Assembly: GCA_964413365.1 (NCBI GenBank)
Contig: CAYPRM010000005.1
Coordinates: 1-64,000 of the forward strand
Source of the DNA: RGIG4608 sp964413365
GTDB taxonomy: Bacteria > Bacillota > Clostridia > Oscillospirales > CAG-272
DNA length: 64,000 bases
Direction: 5' to 3'
Of this stretch, positions 38,803 to 49,636 are shown in pieces (the stretch's first letter is position 1; each line of letters opens with the position of its first letter). Below the pieces are notes generated by a model that saw nothing but the letters and a program-made list of their open reading frames with translations, was not told the DNA's origin and ran no database searches. The translations under genes were made by a program, and so were the position numbers.

Positions 38803-41800
38803 CTATCCGTTTTTTGGATCATTTTCCCTACTCGATGCCTCGATATACTTAAGAAGCGTGCCGTTGAGGACTCCGAGCGCATCGCTGCCCTGTGTGGGGC
38901 GCAGGCTGATATAGGGCTTGGATGAGAGGACTATCCTCATTTTACCCTTCAGACCGTCCTCAACCTCGCTCCAGAGGTCGATATCCACGTGTGTGGGCGT
39001 AATGCGTATCTCGTTTCCCTCCTGCATTATCGAGGTAATGCCGCATTTGAGGGCATTTGCACGGATCAGCGCGATCATGAGCAGGTTTTGAACGGGCTTC
39101 GGCATATCCCCGTAGCGGTCGATCATCTCGTCGGATATATCGAGCCTATCGTACTCATTATCTATGAGCGCTATCCTCTTATACAGCCCCATTCTCTGTG
39201 GGGCGTAGGGCACGTATTTCTCGGGTATGAAGGCATTATACGCAAGACTGACGGTGCACTCCTGCTTGACCTTGGGTTTCTCGCCCCTTTCCTCGAGAAC
39301 CGCCTCATTAAGAAGCTTGATATACAGCTCGTAGCCCACCGCATCAAGATGTCCGTGCTGTTCGGCACCGAGCATATTTCCCGCACCTCTGAGCTCGAGG
39401 TCGCGCATCGCTATCTTAAAGCCTGCGCCAAATTCCGCGTACTCCCTTATCGCCTCAAGTCGCTTTTGCGAGATCTCGCTGATCGCCATATCCCTCGGAT
39501 AGGTGAAATATGCGTATGCACGCCTTGATGAGCGTCCGACACGTCCCCTTATCTGATGCAGCTGTGAGAGTCCGAGCCTATGCGCGTTATCGACGATGAG
39601 GGTATTTGCGTTAGGAATGTCTATTCCCGTTTCTATTATCGTGGTGCTGACGAGGATATCAATATTTCCGTCGAGCATCTCGCCCCAGATATCCTCAAGC
39701 TCCTCGCGCTCCATCTTGCCGTGGGCGACGGTGATCCTTGCATCGGGAAACGCCTTACTGAGCCTTGCCGCCACGGAATATATAGTCTCAACGAAGTTGT
39801 GCATATAGAACACCTGTCCGCCACGTCGAAGCTCACGCCTTATCGCCTCGTTTATGATGATATCGTCATGCTCGAGGACGTAGGTCTGTATCGGTATTCT
39901 ATCTATCGGCGCTTCGTCAAGCACGGAGATGTCGCGCAGTCCGCCCATTGCCATATTGAGCGTTCGCGGTATCGGTGTGGCGGAGAGGCTGAGAACGTCG
40001 ATGTTCCCGGAGAGCTTCTTGAGCTTTTCCTTCTGTGCCACGCCAAATCTCTGCTCCTCATCGACGATGAGCAGACCGAGGTCGTTGAAGCTTATATCGT
40101 TTGATATTATTCTGTGCGTTCCTATGAGTATATCTATCTCGCCGCGCGCGAGCTTTCGCTTAGTAAGTGCCTGCTGCTTTGCCGTTCTGAAGCGTGAGAG
40201 CATATCAACGTTGACACCGAAGGCTCTAAAGCGGCTGAGGGCGGTCTGATAGTGCTGGAGGGCGAGTATGGTCGTAGGAACGAGGATCGCGACCTGCTTT
40301 CCGCCGAGCACCGCCTTATATGCGGCACGAAATGCTACCTCGGTCTTGCCAAAACCGACGTCTCCGCAGAGCAGTCTGTCCATCGGCGTGGGGCTTATCA
40401 TATCGCCCTTTATCTCGCTTATCGCCTCGAGCTGGGAGTCCGTTTCATCGTATTCGAACGCCGCCTCAAAATCCCTCTGAAGCTCGTCGTCCCTCGGGAA
40501 GGATATTCCCTGAGTTCTCGAGCGTCTGGCATAGAGCTGTATAAGCTCCTTTGCCATATCCTTGACCGCCGCTTTGGCGCGCGCCTTGGCACGTCCCCAC
40601 TCTGCGCCTCCGAAGCGTGAGAGCTTGATCATTCCGTCATCGGAATGTGCGCCGATATATTTCGACACCGCATCGAGCTTTTCAACGGGCAAGAACAGCT
40701 TATCGCTTCCTGCGTACTGTATGGTGATATAGTCGTGAGTGATGCCGTCCGTTACGAGATTTTCGATGCCTGCGTAGCGTCCTATTCCGTAAGCCTCGTG
40801 AACGACGAGATCGCCGACCTCAAGGTCATTATATGAAAATATCGCCTGTGTATTACTGTTCTTCTTACGTCTGCGCATTGAGGCGGAGACGGAATTCAGT
40901 CCGCGTCTGCCCCCTCCGTCACAGCACGAGAGCACCGCACGGCGTGCGCCGAGAAGCTCGTAGCCCGTGCTCCTTGCGGTGTGTGATATGACGACGGTGC
41001 TCGGTGGAATATCAGAAGCATCATCCTCTGCGATGCTTGCGCTGATGCCTGCCTCACAGAGCGTTCCGCAAAGGTTTTTTGCGAAGGTCTCGTTATCGCA
41101 GAGTATGCATACGCCGAAGCGTGATGACATATATTGCTCGACGTCCTCAATGAGCAGGTCCGTTCTGTCCTCATAGGAGACGGTCTGCTTAGTCCTGAAG
41201 TGGAATATACCTGCGGTCTTTTTGTTTGCGAGCCCCTGAACGATGGAGTCGATATGGAGAGTGGCATTTCTGTCACAGAACATCTCATATTGCACGTTCG
41301 GCTTCGAATAATCCGTATATTTCGGGGCGACCGTTCCGCTCTCGAGCAGATCCTCAACTATCTGCGCCTCGCGGCGTGCGAAGCCCTCAAGCCTCTCTGC
41401 GATGGCGTTAGTTCCCTTCACTATCACGCAGGTGCGCTCGGTAAAGTAATCAAAAAGAGATGCTCGCTCGGGGTAGATGAGGGTGATATACTTATCTATA
41501 AAGCGCAGAGAGCCGACGCCCTCGGAAAATCCGTCTATTGCCGTAAGCTCACCGCGAAGCTCATCCTGCGCCTCGTTGGTTTTGGCACATTTGAGCTGAT
41601 ATTCAACTGCCTCTCTGAGCCTTGGCAGCTGATCTGCTCCGATAAGAAGCTCCCTTGCGGGCGTTAGCTCGATGCACTCGACGCTATCCTGCATTCTCTG
41701 CGTATCTATCGAGAAAAAGCCCATTCTGTCTATCTCATCGCCGAAAAATTCTATTCTCAGCGGAAGCTCTGAGCTGACCTTATCGCCCTCAGAATTGATA

Positions 41801-42390
41801 TAGTACCCACCCGGGGCGAAAACGTCGACTATACCGCCGCGGCAGGCGAACTGCCCCTCGGCATCTATCATATCGACGTGCGTATATCCGCAGAGGGTGA
41901 GCGTTCGGCACAGCTCCGCAGGATCTGCCGTGCTCTGCGTGTCGAGTCTTATTATCGAGTCCTCGAGCCTTGTCGGGGGCATCGTATATGAGAGTGCCGC
42001 ATCGGGTGTGGTGAGCACCGCGTCAAGCTCGCCCCTCATCACTCCGAAAAGCACCTTAAGCCTCTCATGCTCGTACTCATGGGAGGCTGAAATATTATAA
42101 AGGTTGAGGTCTCTATTTAGATAGAACGCCGCGCGGAGCTTATGATCCGCAAGCATTCGTGTGATCCTCAGACACTCCTTTTCATCGGAGCAGATCATCA
42201 CAAGAGGCGTCCTGCCCCTCTGCACCGCAGTATCGCGAATGAGGCTGACCACGGCGGCGTCGGACGCACCGTCGCAAAGTCCGCTGACCGCTATCGGGTA
42301 GGGCTTATGCGACGAGAGCTCCTTTTTTACGGTATCCAAGAGCTGAGGATATTCCTCATCAAGCCTTATTACATCGGTGATAAGATCCAT
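38803..42390 (-). CDS. mfd: Transcription-repair coupling factor Mfd
   Basis: The 1195-residue protein has the UvrB-like N-terminal module, the RNA-polymerase-interacting domain (V-G-D-L-V-V-H-E-A-Y-G-I-G-R-Y near 555), and a RecG-like translocase with Walker A G-D-V-G-F-G-K-T-E near 674 and D-E-E-Q-R-F-G. The TRCF C-terminal domain completes it. Mfd removes stalled RNA polymerase at lesions and recruits UvrA. It follows pth by two bases, the usual Firmicute pair, and is the last gene of the long minus-strand run. Confidence 0.97.
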   Translation of the reverse strand: MDLITDVIRLDEEYPQLLDTVKKELSSHKPYPIAVSGLCDGASDAAVVSLIRDTAVQRGRTPLVMICSDEKECLRITRMLADHKLRAAFYLNRDLNLYNISASHEYEHERLKVLFGVMRGELDAVLTTPDAALSYTMPPTRLEDSIIRLDTQSTADPAELCRTLTLCGYTHVDMIDAEGQFACRGGIVDVFAPGGYYINSEGDKVSSELPLRIEFFGDEIDRMGFFSIDTQRMQDSVECIELTPARELLIGADQLPRLREAVEYQLKCAKTNEAQDELRGELTAIDGFSEGVGSLRFIDKYITLIYPERASLFDYFTERTCVIVKGTNAIAERLEGFARREAQIVEDLLESGTVAPKYTDYSKPNVQYEMFCDRNATLHIDSIVQGLANKKTAGIFHFRTKQTVSYEDRTDLLIEDVEQYMSSRFGVCILCDNETFAKNLCGTLCEAGISASIAEDDASDIPPSTVVISHTARSTGYELLGARRAVLSCCDGGGRRGLNSVSASMRRRKKNSNTQAIFSYNDLEVGDLVVHEAYGIGRYAGIENLVTDGITHDYITIQYAGSDKLFLPVEKLDAVSKYIGAHSDDGMIKLSRFGGAEWGRAKARAKAAVKDMAKELIQLYARRSRTQGISFPRDDELQRDFEAAFEYDETDSQLEAISEIKGDMISPTPMDRLLCGDVGFGKTEVAFRAAYKAVLGGKQVAILVPTTILALQHYQTALSRFRAFGVNVDMLSRFRTAKQQALTKRKLARGEIDILIGTHRIISNDISFNDLGLLIVDEEQRFGVAQKEKLKKLSGNIDVLSLSATPIPRTLNMAMGGLRDISVLDEAPIDRIPIQTYVLEHDDIIINEAIRRELRRGGQVFYMHNFVETIYSVAARLSKAFPDARITVAHGKMEREELEDIWGEMLDGNIDILVSTTIIETGIDIPNANTLIVDNAHRLGLSQLHQIRGRVGRSSRRAYAYFTYPRDMAISEISQKRLEAIREYAEFGAGFKIAMRDLELRGAGNMLGAEQHGHLDAVGYELYIKLLNEAVLEERGEKPKVKQECTVSLAYNAFIPEKYVPYAPQRMGLYKRIALIDNEYDRLDISDEMIDRYGDMPKPVQNLLMIALIRANALKCGITSIMQEGNEIRITPTHVDIDLWSEVEDGLKGKMRIVLSSKPYISLRPTQGSDALGVLNGTLLKYIEASSRENDPKNG

Positions 42391-42392
42391 TC

Positions 42393-43043
42393 CTATCTTC
42401 CCCCCTCCGCAGGGCTCCAGCCGTTGCAGATCTGCATTGCGCCGTCGATATCCCCATTCAGGATATGCTCAAGTCCCTCGCAGGCTACGGGGAGCGTCTT
42501 ATCGAGTGTTTTCAACTCGCCATCACTCATCTCGGAGAGCACCCACGCGGCAAGATCGTAGTCGGGATGGGGCTTTTCGCCAACTCCGAGTCTTATCCTC
42601 GGGAAGGCTTGTGAGCCTGTCTCGGCAATTATGCTCTTTATGCCGTTATGTCCGCCTGCGCTACCGTCTCTGCGGACTCGCATCCTGCCAACTGGGAGGG
42701 TGATATCATCATAGATGACGACAAGTGCCTCGGGCGGAAGCTTATAATAATCGAGCACCGCACGCACGCACTCTCCCGAAAGGTTCATAAAGGTCTGCGG
42801 CTTGACGAGCAGGACACGCTTGCCTGCTACGGTCGCCTCGCCTACGAGCCCCTTCATCGACAAACGGGAAACGCTCGCACCGTATTTTCTGCAAATATAG
42901 TCGAGGGCGAGAAAGCCCATATTATGTCTGGTATGGAGGTATTCCGCCCCGGGGTTTCCGAGTCCCACGACCACGCGGGATATTGGCTCGCGCGGTGCTG
43001 TGGGCTCGGATATTTTTTTGAAAAGCTCAAATATATCAGTCAT
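42393..43043 (-). CDS. pth: Peptidyl-tRNA hydrolase
   Basis: The 216-residue protein contains V-V-V-G-L-G-N-P-G (24-32), catalytic His40 in H-T-R-H-N-M-G-F, and V-Y-D-D-I-T-L-P-V-G. It frees tRNAs from dropped-off peptides. Compared with the usual start M-x-L-I-V-G-L-G-N-P-G it has about 22 extra N-terminal residues (D-I-F-E-L-F-K-K-I). No internal start codon is available in the extension, so the extension appears genuine. Confidence 0.95.
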   Translation of the reverse strand: MTDIFELFKKISEPTAPREPISRVVVGLGNPGAEYLHTRHNMGFLALDYICRKYGASVSRLSMKGLVGEATVAGKRVLLVKPQTFMNLSGECVRAVLDYYKLPPEALVVIYDDITLPVGRMRVRRDGSAGGHNGIKSIIAETGSQAFPRIRLGVGEKPHPDYDLAAWVLSEMSDGELKTLDKTLPVACEGLEHILNGDIDGAMQICNGWSPAEGGR

Positions 43044-43070
43044 TCTTTAACTAACTCCTATCCCTTCTCC

Positions 43071-46000
43071 CTATCCAAAGAGGGAGATCTGATCGGTATC
43101 GGAGAGCCCGTCAAGGACTCCGTTCTTGCGCAGGATATCTATCACCGAGCCTGAAAGCTTCGCTCTGATCTGAAGATCCTCCACGGAGAAGAAATCCTCC
43201 TCATTTCTTGCGTCGATGATATTCTGTGCAGCGTTCTCACCAAGTCCCGAGAGCGACGAGAACGGCAATCTGATGCCTCCGTTTTCGGGTAGAAACGCCT
43301 TATGGTCCGATCTCTTGAGGTCTATCGGGAGGAATTTAATTCCCCTCGCGTATGCCTCTCTGACGAGCTGAAGTCCTGCCACGGACGCCTGCTCCTTTTG
43401 CGATGCGTCCCTACCGAGATCCTCTATACGCTTGATCTCGTTTGAAACGCCCCTCTGTCCCCTCATAACGATCTCCGCATCAAGTCCGACGCTCGCAACG
43501 GTGAACATTGCCGCATAAAATGCTACGGGCATATGCACCTTATACCATCCCACGCGGATCGCGGACATAACGTATGCGGCGGCGTGCGCCTTCGGGAACA
43601 TATATTTTATCTTTTTACACGAATCTATGTACCAATTCGGGACGCCCGTTTCGGTCATAGTGATCTCCCACTCGGGCTTAAGTCCCCTGCCCTTACGCAC
43701 GCTCTCCATTATTTGGAACGAAAGTGCGCTATCGACTCCGTAGGCGATGAGGTCGTTCATGATATTATCACGACAGCCTATAACGTGGGATATATCGCAG
43801 GTGCCGTTATTGATGAGGTCCTGCGCATTACCCGTCCAAACGTCCGTGCCGTGGGAAAGTCCAGAAATCTGAAGCAGGTCGGCAAAGGAGCGTGGCTTCG
43901 CCTCCTCGACCATCTTCATAACGAAGCGTGTGCCGAACTCGGGAAGTCCGTATGTGCCTATCCTTGCGCCACCGATATCGTCGGGGGATATTCCGAGGGG
44001 ATCTGTCGAGAGGAACAGCTCATAGACAGACTTGTCGTTCATCGGAACGTCCATAACGCTCGTATTGGAAAAGCGCTCGATCCACTTATACTTCGTCGGA
44101 ATATCGTGTCCGAGCTCGTCGAGCTTAAGAAGTGTGTCGTGGAGATACTCAAATGTGAAATGAGTTGTTATTATGTTCGAGCTTGCGTCCTCGGCAGGGT
44201 GCTGAACGGGGCAAAAATCGTATATCTCCATCTCCTTGGGAACAACGACGATGCCACCGGGGTGCTGACCTGTGGTACGCTTCACGCCGACGCACTTGGA
44301 GACGAGCCTATTCATCTCCGCACGCGGCAGGCTGATGCCCTTCTCCTCGAGGTATTTGAGCACGAAGCCGTATGCGGTCTTATCCGCCACGCCGCCGATC
44401 GTGCCTGCACGGAAGACGTTCTCTGCACCGAAAAGCTCCTCGGTGTATTTATGCACCTTTCCCTGCACCTCGCCCGAGAAGTTGAGATCTATATCGGGGG
44501 ATTTCTCGCCGTAGAAGCCGAGGAAGGTCTCAAAGGGTATATCATGTCCGTCGGCGTGGTATTTTGTACCGCAGACGGGGCAATTCTTATCGGGAAGGTC
44601 AAAGCCCGAGCCGACCTCACCGTTCAAGAAGAACTCACTATGCTTGCAGTTAGGGCAATAATAGTGGGGCTTCAGAGGATTGACCTCCGAAATTCCTGCG
44701 CAGGACGCGACGAAGGACGAGCCGACAGAGCCTCTTGAGCCGACGAGGTAGCCGTTATCCTCGCTATATTTTACGAGCTTCTGCGCGATGATATAGAGCA
44801 CCGCAAAGCCGTTCTTTATGATGGAGCCAAGCTCCTTATCGAGCCTATTCTTCACTATATCGGGCAGGGGTGAGCCGTATTTGCTCTCCGCATTCTCATA
44901 GCAGATGCGCTGAAGATCCTCCTCTGCTCCCTCTATCTTCGGTGTAAACGTTCCCTTCGGGAAGGGGCGTATGCCGTCCTCGATCATATCGGCAATAAGG
45001 TTGGTATTCGTTACGACGACCTCATAAGCCTTTTCCTTACCGAGGTATGAGAACTCCTCGAGCATCTCCTCGGTCGTTCTGACGTAGAGGGGGCAATCCC
45101 TGTCGGCGTCCTTAAATCTCATTCCCGAGAGCAGGACCTTTCTGCCGATCTCGTCGTCGGGATCGAGGTAGTGCGCATCGCAGGTGGCGACGACGGGCTT
45201 TTTATATTTTTCGCCGAGCTCGACTATCTGCCTATTGAGGTCGCGCAGATCCTCGTCGCTTCCGACTGTGCCCTCGGCAATAAGAAATCTGTTATTTGAA
45301 ATAGGCTGGATCTCAAGGTAGTCATAGAAATTGACTATATCCCTGATATCGTCCTCGGGCTTCTTCTCAAGTATCGCACGGAAAAGCTCCCCTGCCTCGC
45401 ACGCAGAGCCGAGTATAAGTCCCTCGCGGTGCTTCTCAAGCTCCGATCTCGGTATACGAGGCACTCGCTTATAGTAATTCAGGTAGGAATACGAAACGAG
45501 CTTATAGAGGTTCTTCAGTCCTGTGGGATTCTTTACAAGTATTATCTGATGGTATGGCTTGACGGTGAGGGGATCGGCGTGCTCGCTCATATCCCTCTCC
45601 AAGTCGGCAAACGTTCTTATATCGAAGCGTTCCATCTTTGCGACCATGGCGAAGAAGATGTTTGCGAGCATCTCCGCGTCATCGGACGCTCTGTGATGAT
45701 TGAACGAGCCGAGGTCGTAATATTTCGCCACCACGTCAAGCTTATGGCTCTTAAGATCGGAATTCAGAAAACGTGAGAGCGTGACAGTATCGAGATAGGG
45801 GTTTGCGAAATGATATCCGCACTCCCTCGACGCCTTTCTGATAAAGGAGATATCGAAATTTGCGTTATGCGCTATGAGCAGGCAGTCGCCCGCAAATTCA
45901 AGGAAGCGTGCGAGAACGGTCTCGATCCTATCCGCATCTGCGACCATGGCGTCGTCGATACCCGTAAGCTCAACGATATTCTCGGGTATGGGCGTATCGG

Positions 46001-47483
46001 GATTGACGAACTCGTCAAAGCGGTCTATGACCTCGCCATTCCTTATCTTTACCGCACCGATCTCTATTATCTGAGAGGTTAGGACGGAGAGTCCCGTGGT
46101 CTCTATATCAAAGACCACCATCTCATCATTGAAGCTGCCGTCATACTCGCCCGTTACCGCGCTGACCTTATCGTTTACATAGTACGCCTCCATGCCGTAG
46201 ATAACCTTCATACCAAGCTTCTCGGAGGCGAGCATTGCCATCTGATAGCCCTGAACATTTCCATGGTCTGTGATGGCTACGGCACGGTGTCCCCATGAAT
46301 GTGCGACCTTGACCGCCTCATCGGGGGGCAGGAGCGCGTCCATAGTGGACATCTGTGTATGAAGATGAAGCTCCACCCTCTTTTCGGGGGCGTTATCCAT
46401 TCTCTTTATCTGTTCTATTTTTGATATATGGTTAAAGGTGAAAACGAGGTCGCGGTCGTATGTGCCGTCCCTCTTTTTCTCGTGCTTTGCGTAGCCGTAG
46501 AGGGCGTAGGACGAGCCGTTCTTCACCGCAGAGGCGATCTGCGCACTCTCCTTATCGCTCTTATACGCGCGGACCTCGAGGGAGGTATTTCCGTCATATA
46601 TGCAGAAGGTGGTGGAGACACTGTTTCCCCTGCGTGCAGGCTCCTGTGTAAAACCGAATACCTCACCGATAACGACGGTGCGCACGCCCTCCTTCAGCTC
46701 CGCTATGGGTGTGGGGTTGACGTCAAATTCCTCTCCCCAGACGCACTCGGGGGCACTGAGGTCAAAGGTCCTCGTGCCTATTTTATAAATACCGTTCTCC
46801 GACGATGCGGAATGACTGCACTCAAATAGCGTCGCCACTCTCGGAAGGTCGGCAGCCGAGGGCTCAGCAGGTGCGGCAGGTCTGTTTTCCGAGCCGCTAT
46901 GCTGCTGGGACTCATACCTTTTTGCCTGCTCCGAGATCTCACGGTCAAATCTGTCCATCTCGCCGCTTCGTCTATCCCTTGTGGCAGACGCAAGCTTTTC
47001 ATCATTCACTATATCCACGCTGTATTTCGTGCCGAACTCTGAAAACAGTATATTCTCAATAACGCTCGGCGTGCTCGCGTCGTTAAGGAGCGTAACTCCC
47101 CCTCTTGCGAACGGTATAACAACTCTTATTTCGTTGCCCTCAACACTCCAATCTGCGCCCGAGAAAAAGCCCTTTGCGACGACTCCGACTCTCTCTGCCT
47201 CAAGAAGTATCTGCTGAAAATACTGCTCCGAAAAGAGGTCTGTGGGATACTTAGGCAATATCTTCACAGCGGAGATATTATATGCCTCCCTCATCTCGTC
47301 CTCAATCTTATAGAGCAGGGGCTTATTTATTATCCTATCAAAGGACACCTCCGCCTGCAGGATGCGGTTGACCTTATCCGCGCGCACGGACGAGACTCCC
47401 ACGACATGCGAAAGGGCGGCAAGGATCTCCGTGCCGCTGGGGTGATATCTATTGAAAATTTCGAGAAAGCTCTTCTCTGCCAT
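43071..47483 (-). CDS. polC: DNA polymerase III alpha subunit, Gram-positive PolC type
   Basis: The 1470-residue protein is ordered as in PolC: N-terminal domains with an OB fold (about 250-350), and a PHP domain starting H-L-H-T-Q-M-S near 370 that is split by a DnaQ-like 3'-5' exonuclease (V-F-D-I-E-T-T-G near 456). Palm motifs S-P-D-I-D-L-N-F-S-G near 995 and a helix-hairpin-helix C terminus follow. It is the leading-strand replicase and is restricted to low-GC Gram-positives and relatives. It lies three bases after ispG. Confidence 0.97.
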   Translation of the reverse strand: MAEKSFLEIFNRYHPSGTEILAALSHVVGVSSVRADKVNRILQAEVSFDRIINKPLLYKIEDEMREAYNISAVKILPKYPTDLFSEQYFQQILLEAERVGVVAKGFFSGADWSVEGNEIRVVIPFARGGVTLLNDASTPSVIENILFSEFGTKYSVDIVNDEKLASATRDRRSGEMDRFDREISEQAKRYESQQHSGSENRPAAPAEPSAADLPRVATLFECSHSASSENGIYKIGTRTFDLSAPECVWGEEFDVNPTPIAELKEGVRTVVIGEVFGFTQEPARRGNSVSTTFCIYDGNTSLEVRAYKSDKESAQIASAVKNGSSYALYGYAKHEKKRDGTYDRDLVFTFNHISKIEQIKRMDNAPEKRVELHLHTQMSTMDALLPPDEAVKVAHSWGHRAVAITDHGNVQGYQMAMLASEKLGMKVIYGMEAYYVNDKVSAVTGEYDGSFNDEMVVFDIETTGLSVLTSQIIEIGAVKIRNGEVIDRFDEFVNPDTPIPENIVELTGIDDAMVADADRIETVLARFLEFAGDCLLIAHNANFDISFIRKASRECGYHFANPYLDTVTLSRFLNSDLKSHKLDVVAKYYDLGSFNHHRASDDAEMLANIFFAMVAKMERFDIRTFADLERDMSEHADPLTVKPYHQIILVKNPTGLKNLYKLVSYSYLNYYKRVPRIPRSELEKHREGLILGSACEAGELFRAILEKKPEDDIRDIVNFYDYLEIQPISNNRFLIAEGTVGSDEDLRDLNRQIVELGEKYKKPVVATCDAHYLDPDDEIGRKVLLSGMRFKDADRDCPLYVRTTEEMLEEFSYLGKEKAYEVVVTNTNLIADMIEDGIRPFPKGTFTPKIEGAEEDLQRICYENAESKYGSPLPDIVKNRLDKELGSIIKNGFAVLYIIAQKLVKYSEDNGYLVGSRGSVGSSFVASCAGISEVNPLKPHYYCPNCKHSEFFLNGEVGSGFDLPDKNCPVCGTKYHADGHDIPFETFLGFYGEKSPDIDLNFSGEVQGKVHKYTEELFGAENVFRAGTIGGVADKTAYGFVLKYLEEKGISLPRAEMNRLVSKCVGVKRTTGQHPGGIVVVPKEMEIYDFCPVQHPAEDASSNIITTHFTFEYLHDTLLKLDELGHDIPTKYKWIERFSNTSVMDVPMNDKSVYELFLSTDPLGISPDDIGGARIGTYGLPEFGTRFVMKMVEEAKPRSFADLLQISGLSHGTDVWTGNAQDLINNGTCDISHVIGCRDNIMNDLIAYGVDSALSFQIMESVRKGRGLKPEWEITMTETGVPNWYIDSCKKIKYMFPKAHAAAYVMSAIRVGWYKVHMPVAFYAAMFTVASVGLDAEIVMRGQRGVSNEIKRIEDLGRDASQKEQASVAGLQLVREAYARGIKFLPIDLKRSDHKAFLPENGGIRLPFSSLSGLGENAAQNIIDARNEEDFFSVEDLQIRAKLSGSVIDILRKNGVLDGLSDTDQISLFG

Positions 47484-47486
47484 AGT

Positions 47487-48569
47487 CTATACCTTCATTT
47501 TCTTAATCCTGCTTATCAAAGCGTCAATAACGCGATCCTCGGGGATCTTCTCGATTATCTCTCCGCCTGCAAAGAGCAAGCCCTCGCCGATGCCGCCTGC
47601 GATGCCTATATCAGCCTCGCGCGCCTCCCCGGGTCCATTGACGGCACAGCCCATAACTGCGACCTTTACGGGAACGTCGGAGAGCCCCTCACGCTCTATT
47701 GCCTCCTCAAGCCTTGCGACAAGGGAGATAAGGTCTATTTTCGTTCTTCCGCAGGTGGGACAGCTGACTATCTTGATGCCGCTCTGCCCCTCGAGCTCGA
47801 CGGAATTAAGTATCCTCTTTGCCGCGGCGATCTCGAGCACGGGATCAGCGGTGAGCGATACACGCACGGTATCCCCTATTCCGTCGCAGAGCAGAGCGCC
47901 GATGCCGATGCCGCTCTTGAGCGTACCGAGCTCCGCGCTTCCTGCCTCGGTAACTCCGAGGTGGATATTATAGGGGCACGCCTCGGCAATGAGCCTATTT
48001 GCACGTATCATATCGGGAACGTTGGACGCCTTGATCGAAATGACGGTATTTTCAAATCCGTATTTCTCGAGCAGGGCGATATGCTCAAGTGCGCTCTCGC
48101 AAAGTGCCTCTGGCGTCGGAGAGCCGTATTTCTCGAGCACCTCACGTCTGAGAGAGCCTGAGTTTATGCCGACTCTTATCGGTATATCACGCTTAGCGCA
48201 CGCCTCTGCGACCGTGCGGACCTTAGCGTCATCCCCGATATTGCCAGGATTTATCCTTATTTTATCGACTCCGAGCTCCGCACATCTGAGCGCGACTCTA
48301 TAATCAAAATGTATATCCGCGACGATGGGAATACCAACTCCCATATCCTTAAGATACGGAATGGTCTCTGCCGCCTCGAGCGTGGGAACGGTTATTCTGA
48401 CTATATCACAGCCCGCCCTCTCGAGTTCCCTTATCTGCGCAAACGTTGCCGCCCTATCGCAGGTATCGGTATTCGTCATTGACTGTATCGCGATGGGCGA
48501 GTCGCCTCCGATATAGGTATTCCCTATCCTTAGCTTCTTCGTCCTTCTTCTTATAGCGTTATAATTCAT
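47487..48569 (-). CDS. ispG: 4-hydroxy-3-methylbut-2-enyl diphosphate synthase IspG
   Basis: The 360-residue protein has the TIM-barrel IspG start (S-M-T-N-T-D-T), L-G-V-T-E-A-G, and the C-terminal iron-sulfur domain with S-C-P-T-C-G-R-T and the third cysteine in V-M-G-C-A-V-N-G-P-G-E. It catalyses the reductive step from MEcPP to HMBPP in the MEP isoprenoid pathway, using reduced ferredoxin or flavodoxin. It is 10 bases after rseP; dxr of the same pathway is two genes upstream. Confidence 0.97.
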   Translation of the reverse strand: MNYNAIRRRTKKLRIGNTYIGGDSPIAIQSMTNTDTCDRAATFAQIRELERAGCDIVRITVPTLEAAETIPYLKDMGVGIPIVADIHFDYRVALRCAELGVDKIRINPGNIGDDAKVRTVAEACAKRDIPIRVGINSGSLRREVLEKYGSPTPEALCESALEHIALLEKYGFENTVISIKASNVPDMIRANRLIAEACPYNIHLGVTEAGSAELGTLKSGIGIGALLCDGIGDTVRVSLTADPVLEIAAAKRILNSVELEGQSGIKIVSCPTCGRTKIDLISLVARLEEAIEREGLSDVPVKVAVMGCAVNGPGEAREADIGIAGGIGEGLLFAGGEIIEKIPEDRVIDALISRIKKMKV

Positions 48570-48579
48570 TTTTCAAGCC

Positions 48580-49620
48580 TCAAAAAAGATTTATTACGTC
48601 CTTGACGGAGATGAAAAGCATAAATGCGAGCAGGAGCATCATCGTTACGCCCGTGATCGTATCCTCTATCTCCTTTTTTATGACCTTTTTGCCTGCTATA
48701 CCGTCGATGAGGTGGAAAACTATCCTACCACCGTCGAGCGCGGGTATGGGCAAAAGGTTGAATATACCGAGATTCATACTAATGAGCACCACGAGGTTGA
48801 CAAGGGACGCGATGCTGACCTGCGCCACCTGCTCAACGGTATCTATGATGCCGATAGGTCCTGAAACGGCGTCCATTCCGAATCTTCCCGTTATCATTCC
48901 GACAAGGGAGTCAAATACCATCTTGACCATATTCAGCGAGCGGTAGAACGCCTGATAGATATAATCAAAAAACGTTACGGTATCGAGTGCGCCGAGTGCG
49001 TAGAGTTTGAAATCGAGCACTCCGAGGGAGACGCCTTGCTCCTCTGCGGTATCGAAAACGACATTCTCAAGCACCAGCGTCTCGCCGTCTCTTATGACGG
49101 TAATATCTATCGCCTCATAGCCCTGCATCGTTATCTCATACACGACCTCCTCGCCCGTATGGACCTTGACGTTGCCGATCTTCACTATCTCATCGCCGAT
49201 CTGCAGCTTTGCGTTGCTTATCGCACCATCGTTGAACTCGCCCACCGTGGTAGAGCCGAGTGTGGGTGTGCAAATGACGAGTATGAACATAACTATCACC
49301 GCAAAGAGGATATTTACAATGGGGCCTGCCGCTGTAACGGCGATCTTCTTCCACGGGCTGAGGTTATCATACGCCGCAGGATCATCGCTCGTTCCCTCCT
49401 CACCCTCCATGCTGACAAATCCGCCGATGGGAAATGCGCGGAGGGAATATTTCGTGCCCGTCTTACCCTCCCACGAGTAGAGCTTTGGGCCCATGCCTAT
49501 CGAAAACTCGAGCACGGGAACGTGAAACAGGCGTGCGAAAAAGAAATGTCCGAATTCGTGGATAAACGTCAAAAATCCTATCACTAACAGTGTGATAAGA
49601 GCGTACAGAATAAAGTTCAA
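48580..49620 (-). CDS. rseP: RIP metalloprotease RseP (site-2 protease)
   Basis: The 346-residue membrane protease has the zinc motif H-E-F-G-H at 21-25 in the first helix, a single PDZ domain (about 130-190, G-D-E-I-V-K-I), and the second metal-binding block N-L-L-P-I-P-A-L-D-G-G. It performs intramembrane cleavage of anti-sigma factors or signal-peptide remnants. Position between dxr and ispG is the conserved Firmicute order. Confidence 0.96.
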   Translation of the reverse strand: MNFILYALITLLVIGFLTFIHEFGHFFFARLFHVPVLEFSIGMGPKLYSWEGKTGTKYSLRAFPIGGFVSMEGEEGTSDDPAAYDNLSPWKKIAVTAAGPIVNILFAVIVMFILVICTPTLGSTTVGEFNDGAISNAKLQIGDEIVKIGNVKVHTGEEVVYEITMQGYEAIDITVIRDGETLVLENVVFDTAEEQGVSLGVLDFKLYALGALDTVTFFDYIYQAFYRSLNMVKMVFDSLVGMITGRFGMDAVSGPIGIIDTVEQVAQVSIASLVNLVVLISMNLGIFNLLPIPALDGGRIVFHLIDGIAGKKVIKKEIEDTITGVTMMLLLAFMLFISVKDVINLF

Positions 49621-49636
49621 TGTGATTCTCCTTAAA

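Noticed and set aside
43533..44738. 401-codon open frame on the plus strand opposite polC
   Set aside because: Shadow of polC codon bias; polC motifs across the same bases leave no doubt about the coding strand.
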